NCBI GenBank assembly: GCA_900542355.1
Contig: UQNE01000019.1
Coordinates: 1 to 31,405 of the forward strand
Source of the DNA: an uncultured Bacteroidales bacterium
GTDB lineage: Bacteria > Bacteroidota > Bacteroidia > Bacteroidales > Paludibacteraceae
Length of the DNA stretch: 31,405 nt
Direction: 5' to 3'
Shown: positions 24,202 to 31,350 of the stretch, in pieces
Position numbering within the stretch: position 1 is the first letter of the stretch
Layout of the letters: each line of letters opens with the position of its first letter
Program-made: the position numbers and the translations under genes
Notes under the pieces: model-generated
Seen by the model: the letters and a program-made list of their open reading frames with translations, nothing else
Told to the model about the DNA's origin: nothing
Database searches by the model: none

Positions 24202-26089
24202 TGATGCCGTTGAAGACTCTTCGTCTTTTGTCGCGGCAGAATTAAAGGGATACAAAGCAGAAGCCGGCATTATAGGTCCTAAACAATATGCCGGTGGGTT
24301 CTGCCTTGTGTTCCCTATTACAAATGCAGGACAGAACAAAAAGGCATTGAGAGTCTGGCATACGGAGATTGTAGATATCAAGGAACGATATCGGTTAATC
24401 TGTGCAGATATATCCAAGGCTAATTTACCTTTTTTGTCTAATGCGGAATATATAGAACGAGGATTACAGGTAGGAACGGAGCAAATAGATATAGTATTGA
24501 TGGATTGGTTTGATGGCTTATCCCTCAAAGATTATATCAATCAGATTATTGTTTCCGCAGACTCTGAAAGTGATAAGAAGAAAAAAATTCTATCCTTAGC
24601 AGACCATTTGCTGTATGTGTTTCAACAAATGCACAACGCACACTTTGCACATGGTGATTTGCAGCATGACAACATAATCATACTATCCAATGGCGATGTG
24701 AAATTAATTGATTATGATAACTTCTACTCACCATCACTGCAAAATCAATTTACTCAGACAACGACAGGATATAGTGGCTATCAGCATCCGCAAAGAACAT
24801 ATTTATCCAATCCTAAATCATCAGAAAAAGACGATTATTTTGCCGAATTGGTGATTTATCTCTCGTTATTATCGATTGCGGAGGACTTGTCTTTATGGGA
24901 TATTGCTAAAGATGATGATTATGCTCTACTTCTCACTAATGACGACTATACCGATATTCAGCACTCGAACACATTTAATACTATAAAACAGTTTGGAGGA
25001 GAATTAGCAGTATTGTGTTTGATTTTAGAAGATTATATCAAGGCAAGCGACTTATCACTTCTTGAGCCATTTGATGTTGTTTTGGATAGACTGACCAAAG
25101 CCCCGGAGATTCTTGCTTTTTCTGCATCGTGTGGCACTGAATGTATCCAAGGTGATACGGTCTCTTTCCATTGGACGGTACAGAACTATACCAAGATTCT
25201 TCTCAATGGTGAAGATGTTACGGCTCTCGCTTCTACAACAAGGCGAGTTCAGTCGTCTTCTACCTTTTCGCTGGAAGTACACAATGGAATAAAAAAGACT
25301 TCGCAGACACTGAGTATTCGCGCTTATGGGAAGCCACATATCGCTCTAACAGCAAACAAGGTTCTCTTGCACCAAAATAAACCGGAACAGGTTGTACTCA
25401 CTTGGGGAGTTCAAAATGCCTACAAGATATCCCTTCTGCAAGACGGACACACCATTGTCGAGAACTGCAATGCGGATGACAGTTATTCGTTTATGAGCGG
25501 TGCAACATCCACTTCGTTTGCCCTCAAAGTGGTAGGTCTTGACCAAAATGTTGTTCAGACAGAAACACTTGATGTCAAAGTATGTCCGGACGCTATCATC
25601 CATTTTACTACCGACAAAGAGTATGTCTTTCCTACTATTCCGTTCACTTTGCACTGGGATACGCAGTTTGCCAAAGAGATTAAGTTGAATGGCAAGAAGG
25701 TGGCTGCAAAGGGTGATTTGTGCGTATCAGATGGCGTGGAAACAAATACAACTTATATACTGTCTGTGATGGATGATTTTGGAACAAAGGAGCAATCCAT
25801 TGCAATCAAGATGTTGCCTATTCCAAGAATCGAATCGCTGATTATTCCCACTCCTAACATTGAGAAAAATCTGAATTTCACGGTCAGTGTTCCGACTCCG
25901 ATAGTCGCATTAGATATTCCTACAATCGATATTCAGCCCAAAGAGTTAATGCCGTGCGAAATGTATAATCTCAATGTAGATACCCATGCCGTGCGGCAAC
26001 CGACAGAAATCAAATTAGATTGTACATTGCCGGAATCTACTCTGTGGAATCATATCAGTAAAACTATTTCTAAAATTCTAAACAAATGA
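24173..26089 (+). CDS. Protein kinase-like protein with three Ig-like repeats
   Basis: The 638-residue paralogue overlaps the first kinase by 29 nt. I start at 24173 because MALSSKTQISDAVEDSS aligns with the start of kinase 1; an ATG at 24137 adds only charged residues. The kinase domain (1-305) has HGDLQHDN (160-167), DYD (180-182) and again Arg60 (ALRVWH). Then come three beta-sandwich repeats (about 311-386, 387-471, 472-549), each with a W in a (F/L)(H/T)W(T/G/D) strand, as in SFHWTVQN and LTWGVQN, and a short end. Ig-like repeats usually bind proteins, so this kinase may be the one that docks a target or the membrane partner. There is no signal peptide. Confidence 0.88.
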   Translation: MALSSKTQISDAVEDSSSFVAAELKGYKAEAGIIGPKQYAGGFCLVFPITNAGQNKKALRVWHTEIVDIKERYRLICADISKANLPFLSNAEYIERGLQVGTEQIDIVLMDWFDGLSLKDYINQIIVSADSESDKKKKILSLADHLLYVFQQMHNAHFAHGDLQHDNIIILSNGDVKLIDYDNFYSPSLQNQFTQTTTGYSGYQHPQRTYLSNPKSSEKDDYFAELVIYLSLLSIAEDLSLWDIAKDDDYALLLTNDDYTDIQHSNTFNTIKQFGGELAVLCLILEDYIKASDLSLLEPFDVVLDRLTKAPEILAFSASCGTECIQGDTVSFHWTVQNYTKILLNGEDVTALASTTRRVQSSSTFSLEVHNGIKKTSQTLSIRAYGKPHIALTANKVLLHQNKPEQVVLTWGVQNAYKISLLQDGHTIVENCNADDSYSFMSGATSTSFALKVVGLDQNVVQTETLDVKVCPDAIIHFTTDKEYVFPTIPFTLHWDTQFAKEIKLNGKKVAAKGDLCVSDGVETNTTYILSVMDDFGTKEQSIAIKMLPIPRIESLIIPTPNIEKNLNFTVSVPTPIVALDIPTIDIQPKELMPCEMYNLNVDTHAVRQPTEIKLDCTLPESTLWNHISKTISKILNK

Positions 26090-27447
26090 GCAATCAAATA
26101 ACATCACAAGAAGAAAAACAGATGAATGTTTCAGAAAAACACAGCAACATATTCAATGAATTTTTCTGGATATGTTCAGGTGCCAATCGGCGTATTTTGC
26201 GCCAATGCCCTACCGAATACTCCAAGTACTTTGGTATCGGTGGCACCATATTCTTTACCGCGGCTATGGCAACTTTGTCCGGTGGTTATGCATTTTACAC
26301 TATCTTCCATAGTGTACCAATGGCAGTTTTTTTCGGTATATTTTGGGGATTGTTGATATTTAATTTGGATCGTTTTATCGTTAATACGATGTACACAGAT
26401 GGCAAATATACAATCAGTTGGGGAGAACTGGGTGCAGGTACACCACGCCTTATCATTGCTATATTCTTAGGTATCGTCATCTCAACACCCCTTGAGATGA
26501 AAATCTTTGAGGACGAAATTGCTATTACAATAGATGAGATTGCAGCAGAACGAATCAAGGAATATAAAAAGGAGGATGTCCTTTTGCGCGATTCTCTATA
26601 TATAATGCGAGAAAAGATAAGACACGAAAGCATTGCAGACGATCGCAGTCAATTGTATGATGAAAGAGTCAAATCTTTGCAAACACAATTAAGTACAAAA
26701 ATAGTAGACCATAATCGATATCAAAGGGATGCCACTAAATATAGAAATCTACAGAATCAATTTCGTAATGACACTATACAATACAAAAACTATAAGCATC
26801 GTGCTAATCAAAAAGAAAAAGATGTAGCGAGGTGTAACAAGGAAATAAATAGGATTAGTGCGCAAATAGAGTCAATAACCAATAGTAAGTTACAAGTACT
26901 GAATCAAGGTTCTCAAGAGAAAAATAATGAAATTGCGCGCCTAGATGAGGAAATTGCAGTAGTAGATAAGAGATTGGCTGATAGCAGTTATTCTGAGAAG
27001 GTAAAAAAGGAATTTTCAGGTTTTCAGGCACACATGCTCGCTTTCCAAAAAATTAAAGATAAGAATACAACAACACTCATCGTTTCTATTTTCATCACAT
27101 TGCTATTCATTATCATCGAGATAGCACCTACTTTCTTCAAGATGATGATTGCGTCCGGTCCGTATGACGAGTTATTGCGTGAAGAGATGGAGCGTAAAAA
27201 AACACAAGCAATAACCAATGTATCGAAAATTCACGACGATGCTAATACTCAGATTCAAATATCGGTAGCAAAGAATGCAGAACGGCTGAAAGCAGAGTTG
27301 GCTGCTAATCAAGAAGTGTTATCCAAGATTGCTGCTGTACAGGCTGAACTGTTAGAAACCGCCATTGAAGAATGGCGCAAAGCCGAATTAGAGAAAATAA
27401 AATCTAATCCCTCACAATACATCAAAAGCAATACCACTAATGCGTAA
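26086..27447 (+). CDS. DUF4407 membrane coiled-coil protein
   Basis: The 453-residue protein shows the DUF4407 start (FFWICSGANRRILRQCPTEYSKYFGIGG). Transmembrane helices lie at about 50-72, 77-96 and 120-137. A long charged coiled coil (about 145-310) leads to a fourth helix (329-350), followed by a cytoplasmic helical tail ending EEWRKAELEKIKSNPSQYI. The function of DUF4407 is unknown. The shape suggests a sensor or effector whose coiled coil lies on one side of the membrane. It overlaps the kinase by 4 nt (ATGA), so both are probably translated together. It could be the membrane output of the kinase-phosphatase module. Confidence 0.88.
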   Translation: MSNQITSQEEKQMNVSEKHSNIFNEFFWICSGANRRILRQCPTEYSKYFGIGGTIFFTAAMATLSGGYAFYTIFHSVPMAVFFGIFWGLLIFNLDRFIVNTMYTDGKYTISWGELGAGTPRLIIAIFLGIVISTPLEMKIFEDEIAITIDEIAAERIKEYKKEDVLLRDSLYIMREKIRHESIADDRSQLYDERVKSLQTQLSTKIVDHNRYQRDATKYRNLQNQFRNDTIQYKNYKHRANQKEKDVARCNKEINRISAQIESITNSKLQVLNQGSQEKNNEIARLDEEIAVVDKRLADSSYSEKVKKEFSGFQAHMLAFQKIKDKNTTTLIVSIFITLLFIIIEIAPTFFKMMIASGPYDELLREEMERKKTQAITNVSKIHDDANTQIQISVAKNAERLKAELAANQEVLSKIAAVQAELLETAIEEWRKAELEKIKSNPSQYIKSNTTNA

Positions 27448-27450
27448 ATT

Positions 27451-27660
27451 ATGAAAATGATATTTAGAAATTTGTCAGAACTCTATTGGGGAGCGGATTT
27501 CCATTTGCTGAAATTCGATAAGATTGAGACATCACGCTTTATTCGATATGAAGTGATGATAATTCTGCTATCTTGCCTTACTTTTTTATCGGCTAAAGCC
27601 TTTCTATCGACAGGCAATAGCGTATTGTGTGGACTAGTCGTGTTTTGTATATACAAATAA
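27451..27660 (+). CDS. Small membrane protein, possibly 5' part of a broken gene
   Basis: The 69-residue frame starts 3 nt after the DUF4407 stop. It has a cytoplasmic N-terminus (MKMIFRNLSELYWGADFHLL), one good transmembrane helix (about 34-52) and the start of another (about 56-68) that is cut off by TAA. The next frame, shifted by one base, continues with hydrophobic and then coiled-coil sequence. Adding one T to the T4 run at 27643-27646 would join both into one protein of about 219 residues. It is either a sequencing or assembly indel, a true mutation, or two overlapping genes. Confidence 0.6.
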   Translation: MKMIFRNLSELYWGADFHLLKFDKIETSRFIRYEVMIILLSCLTFLSAKAFLSTGNSVLCGLVVFCIYK

Positions 27661-28109
27661 GTTCTTTAGAACCCTTCTTTGCTCTGCTATATGGATCGGT
27701 GTATCGTATGGTTTATTCAAGCAAACGGACCTGTACTTTCCCTTGGGAGACATTAGATATGGAAAGCCTAATCGTATGGGGTGTGATATTGGTTGTTGTA
27801 CTTTTTTTATGCTATGGACCTACTCGTTTTTCTCCTGTTGATGGTATATACACAAAGTTGCTCCGAGATAGGATAAAACAAGATGAAAGTAATGCCAAAC
27901 TTATACAACAATCAGAATTTGAGGCTCAGAAAGAACAAATCAATCGACGCCTGATTTATGAAAAACAGCAAAATACCTATTTTGATGAGCAACTGAATAA
28001 GGAAATTTTGCAAACTCGTATACGCTTAGCCAAGGAGGTATTGGCAAAATGGGAAGAAGAGCAGAAGAAAAACATCGAGCAAAATTGGAGACAATATATT
28101 GCCGACTAA
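27627..28109 (+). CDS. Membrane-anchored coiled-coil protein, possibly 3' part of a broken gene
   Basis: The frame is open from 27621; GTG 27627 is the first possible start, and ATGs at 27708 and 27759 are alternatives. The last puts the protein start directly at a transmembrane helix (MESLIVWGVILVVVLFLCYG). A charged coiled coil follows, ending AKEVLAKWEEEQKKNIEQNWRQYI. That end resembles the EEWRKAELEKIKSNPSQYI end of the DUF4407 protein, so both may dock to the same partner. See 27451-27660 for the possible single-base frameshift. The family was not recognised. Confidence 0.65.
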   Translation: MWTSRVLYIQISSLEPFFALLYGSVYRMVYSSKRTCTFPWETLDMESLIVWGVILVVVLFLCYGPTRFSPVDGIYTKLLRDRIKQDESNAKLIQQSEFEAQKEQINRRLIYEKQQNTYFDEQLNKEILQTRIRLAKEVLAKWEEEQKKNIEQNWRQYIAD

Positions 28110-28137
28110 AGTAGTTTAACAATAATTATCACATACT

Positions 28138-28302
28138 ATGAAGATTGAGTCCAAGCCCAAACGCATATTAGCGATGATAGGCATAGGCATTGTCTTGTTC
28201 CTTGTATTCTATCTAATTGGTGTTCCACAGAAGAGCATCGGTGCGCTCACCGGAGGTGTCCTATTCTTTGTTTGGATATGGCTCGGCGGCAAATGGTTCT
28301 AA
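28138..28302 (+). CDS. 54-residue membrane protein
   Basis: A short frame 28 nt after the previous gene encodes 54 residues: a basic start (MKIESKPKRI), a hydrophobic helix (about 11-29), a Gly-containing turn (GVPQKSIGALTGG) and a second helix (about 40-50) ending GGKWF. The ATG sits in an A/T-rich, Bacteroidota-like initiation region. It is too short for many gene callers. Position and two-helix design suggest a subunit or small regulator of the DUF4407 complex. No family was recognised. Confidence 0.6.
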   Translation: MKIESKPKRILAMIGIGIVLFLVFYLIGVPQKSIGALTGGVLFFVWIWLGGKWF

Positions 28303-28378
28303 ATTCCACTGTACATTGTATATTCAGATATCCCATAGCACATATCTCCACAAGCATTAGGGTGAAAAAATTGATGAC

Positions 28379-28443
28379 AAAGTGCTAACCACATCAATCA
28401 TCGTGGTTATGTAACAACCTTGCACTTTTAACGACTATTTTTT
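28379..28443 (+). terminator. Probable terminator of the vWA-kinase operon
   Basis: AAAGTGC (28379-28385) pairs with GCACTTT (28422-28428) and encloses AACCAC/GTGGTT (28387-28392/28403-28408). Eight bases later comes a run of T (to about 28443). The wide structure makes it a moderate rather than a classic terminator. Confidence 0.5.
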
Positions 28444-28479
28444 TCGTCAAAAATTGCCGAAAAATTTTTGGCAGTTCTC

Positions 28480-28510
28480 TTGCACATTCAAAATAATCAA
28501 TATACATTTG
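28480..28510 (+). promoter_or_regulatory. Bacteroidota promoter of the coiled-coil gene
   Basis: TTG at 28480-28482, 20 nt, TACATTTG at 28503-28510. Transcription would begin near 28517, about 50 nt before the ATG at 28567. It makes 28567-29619 its own unit. Confidence 0.8.
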
Positions 28511-28566
28511 CAGCGTCATTTGATTTTTAACACCAAATGCAAGTGTTTTTTTATTATAAATCTAAT

Positions 28567-29619
28567 ATGGCAAACTTCTTATTTTCTCAATCAACCGAAG
28601 CCTTTGTTGAAAACAACAACGACCAAACCCAACTCTACAAATGGTTAAAAACCAACTATTACCTCTATTTCTTATCCGGCACAAAGAATGTGCTGTCAAA
28701 CACCAAATTCTTTACAGTATTTGTACATTTCTTAGACATTATGCGCACCGACGGATGCTTACAATGGGATATTCCCGACAATAGCAACGATTATAACTAT
28801 GGGAAAATCACATACATCAATCCGGCATTCACACAACAGAGTACAGCATTTATATTCGAGATACAAAAACTTCTACAACAAGAAATCAATACATATAGGC
28901 AAGAAGAGACATTCAGACACATGCGCTTTTTGTTAGAAGCAATCATAAACATACTTTATTACTTTATGCCTGACGAACAAAAGGAACAACTACAATTACC
29001 GGCTTCTATGGTATATTCTAATACCTTAACCGCCATTTTGCATACCTACATTTCGTATATCAATGATTATATCTGTCCATTGCTGGGTAATTCCGAACAA
29101 AAGTTTCAATTCCGCCATATTCTCCACGATGCCAATGCTATGCGTGTAATCAAAGAAGTGGCAGAATATCTACAATACAAAACGGACGACATCTACATTC
29201 TAAGCCCTACAAAAGCAAAACAACAGGCTCCGATACCTAACAATAATGCTGCACTGCTCAGCGAGAATAAGCAACTCAAACAGAAACTGGCAGAACTGCA
29301 AGAACAAAATCAACAACTACACCAAAATCTGCTATCGTATGCACACTCGGTACGCATTGCCAATGGAATGAAAAGCAAAGCAGCAACCATTTTCTCCGCA
29401 ATGTTCTATGCCAACTATTTTGAATGCGATAACAATCTCAACAAGAACGAATGTGTCGCTGCTATACTACAACGCATATTCAACGATTCCTCAAACAGTA
29501 TCCCACAACTCGTTAGTAGTTATTTAGAAAAAGGAACTTTAGACCAACTCAAACAAGAACTTATTGATACACTCTCCGATTTGCAGCATGTGAAGAATAC
29601 AGATAGAACACTCCGATAA
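28567..29619 (+). CDS. Unrecognised coiled-coil protein
   Basis: The 350-residue protein has no signal or transmembrane segment. Residues 1-190 are mostly helical and aromatic-rich (YYLYFLSGTKNVLSNTKFF, NILYYFMP). About 230-265 is a clear coiled coil (LLSENKQLKQKLAELQEQNQQL). The last 100 residues are again helical (FSAMFYANYFECDNNLNKNECVA..., LVSSYLEKGTLDQLKQEL). The ATG at 28537 would add ten hydrophobic residues and is less likely. Codon use is AT-rich, like the kinase operon. I recognise no family. A dimeric regulator or structural protein is possible, but function is unknown. Confidence 0.8.
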   Translation: MANFLFSQSTEAFVENNNDQTQLYKWLKTNYYLYFLSGTKNVLSNTKFFTVFVHFLDIMRTDGCLQWDIPDNSNDYNYGKITYINPAFTQQSTAFIFEIQKLLQQEINTYRQEETFRHMRFLLEAIINILYYFMPDEQKEQLQLPASMVYSNTLTAILHTYISYINDYICPLLGNSEQKFQFRHILHDANAMRVIKEVAEYLQYKTDDIYILSPTKAKQQAPIPNNNAALLSENKQLKQKLAELQEQNQQLHQNLLSYAHSVRIANGMKSKAATIFSAMFYANYFECDNNLNKNECVAAILQRIFNDSSNSIPQLVSSYLEKGTLDQLKQELIDTLSDLQHVKNTDRTLR

Positions 29620-29677
29620 CATACTGATAATGTGTAACTTCTAATAGGCACAAGAGTTTACCTAAACTCAAGTTCTA

Positions 29678-29708
29678 TTGAGTAATCGGCAAATCTGCCG
29701 TAATTTTG
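29678..29708 (+). promoter_or_regulatory. Bacteroidota promoter overlapping a terminator
   Basis: TTG at 29678-29680, 20 nt, TAATTTTG at 29701-29708. Its last base is the first base of the terminator stem at 29708, so initiation (near 29715) falls inside the left arm. Transcripts started here would not contain the full hairpin. Confidence 0.75.
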
Positions 29709-29738
29709 CACCCGAAAACTTCATTCGGGTGCTTTTTT
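29708..29738 (+). terminator. Rho-independent terminator of the coiled-coil gene
   Basis: GCACCCGAA (29708-29716) pairs perfectly with TTCGGGTGC (29724-29732) around a 7-nt loop and is followed by six T. It should stop transcripts from 28567-29619. Confidence 0.9.
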
Positions 29739-29783
29739 ATTGTACCCGATTGAGAACTACAAATTAGAAATCTTATATACAAT

Positions 29784-30236
29784 ATGAAAGTAACTTTTAT
29801 ACCACCTATCAACTATTGCATAGGCAAACTGTCCGGCAAGTCGGAGTTCTATTTTCGGCGCAACAAAAACGGCAAAGTGTTCGTGCAGCGTTGCCCCCGC
29901 CGGCTATCGGAGAAACAGAAGGCATGGAACAAACAGTTTGCACAACGGTATGCCGGCAAGCATCACCGACACAACAATCGGTCGCGACAAGTTCTGCGCC
30001 TACAGACGCTACCCAAAAAGCAAATGCGGGGTATCCTACAAGGCAAACAGACCGTACAACAATACCTCGAGCGCAACGATATACATCGTGCGGCACCCGC
30101 TGTAAATACCTACGCTACTGCTACCCCAACCACTCGTATCATAGAACGCACCATTACGCCAATGGTTACAATGCCACCACCCGAAATGCCACCACCGGAC
30201 CATACCGACAGCATCGGCACTACCGGTGCTACATAG
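29784..30236 (+). CDS. Small basic protein with a conserved N-terminal motif
   Basis: The 150-residue protein starts MKVTFIPPINYCIGKLSGKSEF, followed by a basic region (PRRLSEKQKAWNKQFAQRY). The same pattern (a Pro, a hydrophobic-Asn/Asp step, then GK.xGK and an aromatic, then PR/T..S.x.Q) opens the two genes downstream. After about residue 60 the sequence becomes very basic, then Thr- and Pro-rich (TPMVTMPPPEMPPP). The other frames in this stretch are also open, so the C-terminal half is less certain. No known family, signal or membrane segment was seen. The gene is about 70 nt from a strong promoter. Confidence 0.6.
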   Translation: MKVTFIPPINYCIGKLSGKSEFYFRRNKNGKVFVQRCPRRLSEKQKAWNKQFAQRYAGKHHRHNNRSRQVLRLQTLPKKQMRGILQGKQTVQQYLERNDIHRAAPAVNTYATATPTTRIIERTITPMVTMPPPEMPPPDHTDSIGTTGAT

Positions 30237-30386
30237 TCCACCTATTATTGACTAACCCTCAAACTTTTACGAGTATGATATACATACATGCACCGCCACT
30301 GCGCGATTTACCGATCAAGCAACAACGCCACATACCTACTGTGGCAAAACAAACTATTATTTTTTAACTTTCTAAATTTTATAATT

Positions 30387-30707
30387 ATGGCTAAATACAA
30401 ACCCATTGATTTAGTAAAGAGTTGGAGCGGAAAAATATGTGAGCACTCCGACTTCTATCTCGCCACCAAAGGCAAAACCGGCTACTCCGGAAAGATATGT
30501 ACTCCTCGTGATCTGAGTAAAAGACCTTACACGGAAAACGAACTGAAAGTACGCCAAAAGTACAAACAAGCACTCGAAGCCTTGAAGACGCTCTCTGAGG
30601 AGCAGAAACAGACCTACGAGAAGCAGTGGCTTGCTCAGAAGAACTCCAAGTACGCCATCCTGCGAGGTTACATGTTTGCACAAGAGTACGCGAAGTTAGC
30701 CGAGTAA
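30387..30707 (+). CDS. Small charged protein of the same three-gene family
   Basis: The 106-residue protein reads MAKYKPIDLVKSWSGKICEH, then SDFYLATKGKTGYSGKICTPRDLSKR in the region matching the neighbours' GK motif. A long amphipathic helical part follows (ALEALKTLSEEQKQTYEKQW). An ATG at 30288 would add 33 unrelated residues; 30387 has the A/T-rich leader typical of this phylum. Lys- and Glu-rich, it should be soluble. The function is unknown. It is the middle gene of three small genes probably read together from the promoter at 29678. Confidence 0.75.
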   Translation: MAKYKPIDLVKSWSGKICEHSDFYLATKGKTGYSGKICTPRDLSKRPYTENELKVRQKYKQALEALKTLSEEQKQTYEKQWLAQKNSKYAILRGYMFAQEYAKLAE

Positions 30708-30745
30708 GATACACTAAAATGATGAACATTCAATTTTAATGTCTT

Positions 30746-31081
30746 ATGGCAGGAAAAATTTTCTATCTGCCCCCTGTTGATTATGCATCGGGCAAACTGT
30801 TTGGAAAGAAGTACAAATTCACGGCAGTCTATCGTCGCTCCGGTTCGCATCCCAATGGGTGTGCGGCTACGAGTACGCGAGATGAGCGCAATCATCCCTA
30901 TTCTGCTGCTGAGATTGCACACCAACAGAAGTTCAAGTCAGTGGTAAAGGCTACGCACACGCGAATGGCGGATTCTACCCAAAAGGCAAAGGACATCCTC
31001 ACCTTCCGCGCTCAGCACACCTACCCCACTCTCTTCAGTTATGTATTCCACCAAGTCTGGGATACCTACACCGAAGAATAA
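30746..31081 (+). CDS. Small protein of the same three-gene family
   Basis: The 111-residue protein begins MAGKIFYLPPVDYASGKLFGKKYKF, clearly the motif of the first gene of the trio (IPPINYCIGKLSGKSEF). An NPYS-like HPYSAAEIAHQQKFKSVVKA segment and a helical end (QKAKDILTFRAQHTYPTLFSYVFHQVW) follow. Similar proteins exist as hypothetical proteins in Bacteroidales, as far as I recall, without a known role. The gene starts 38 nt after the second. A strong hairpin follows. Confidence 0.8.
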   Translation: MAGKIFYLPPVDYASGKLFGKKYKFTAVYRRSGSHPNGCAATSTRDERNHPYSAAEIAHQQKFKSVVKATHTRMADSTQKAKDILTFRAQHTYPTLFSYVFHQVWDTYTEE

Positions 31082-31089
31082 GTTTACAG

Positions 31090-31124
31090 CACTCAGTTTG
31101 GGGCATCAGTCCCCAAACTGAGTG
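31090..31124. terminator. Perfect 14-bp hairpin after the small-gene trio
   Basis: CACTCAGTTTGGGG (31090-31103) pairs exactly with CCCCAAACTGAGTG (31111-31124) around a 7-nt loop. It starts 8 nt after the stop of the last gene. It has no T-run, so it may be a stability element or weak terminator. Confidence 0.6.
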
Positions 31125-31170
31125 TTGAACATACAGTTGCAAATAATTGCCCTTGCCTGTTGACCTTAGG

Positions 31171-31226
31171 GCAACCGCACCAAAATTGTACATTGCGGTT
31201 CCGTATATGCCATGGTTCTCCGTTAA
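31171..31226 (-). repeat. Dispersed intergenic repeat, second copy
   Basis: Bases from GCAACCGCACCAAAATTG to TTCTCCGTTAA align with 19791-19844 (GCAACTGTGCCAAAATTG...) at roughly three quarters identity, with a small gap. The reverse complement (TTAACGGAGAACC, ATGG, CATATA) resembles pieces near 911 and 20323. It lies between the last gene and the terminal repeat. No coding role is evident. Confidence 0.6.
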
Positions 31227-31350
31227 GACCACCCCATTGCGTCCACAGACTTATGGGCCCCCGAAATGACGATTAAATCCGTTAAGACAATGCGGGAAGA
31301 ATGTGAACAGCAAAATAGAAACCTTTTTTAATATTACTATGGGTATTGCG

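Noticed and set aside
29816..30367. Second frame overlapping the first small gene (183 codons)
   Set aside because: It is open because of the Gln/Thr-rich sequence of the other frame; only the 29784 frame has the motif shared with the neighbouring genes.
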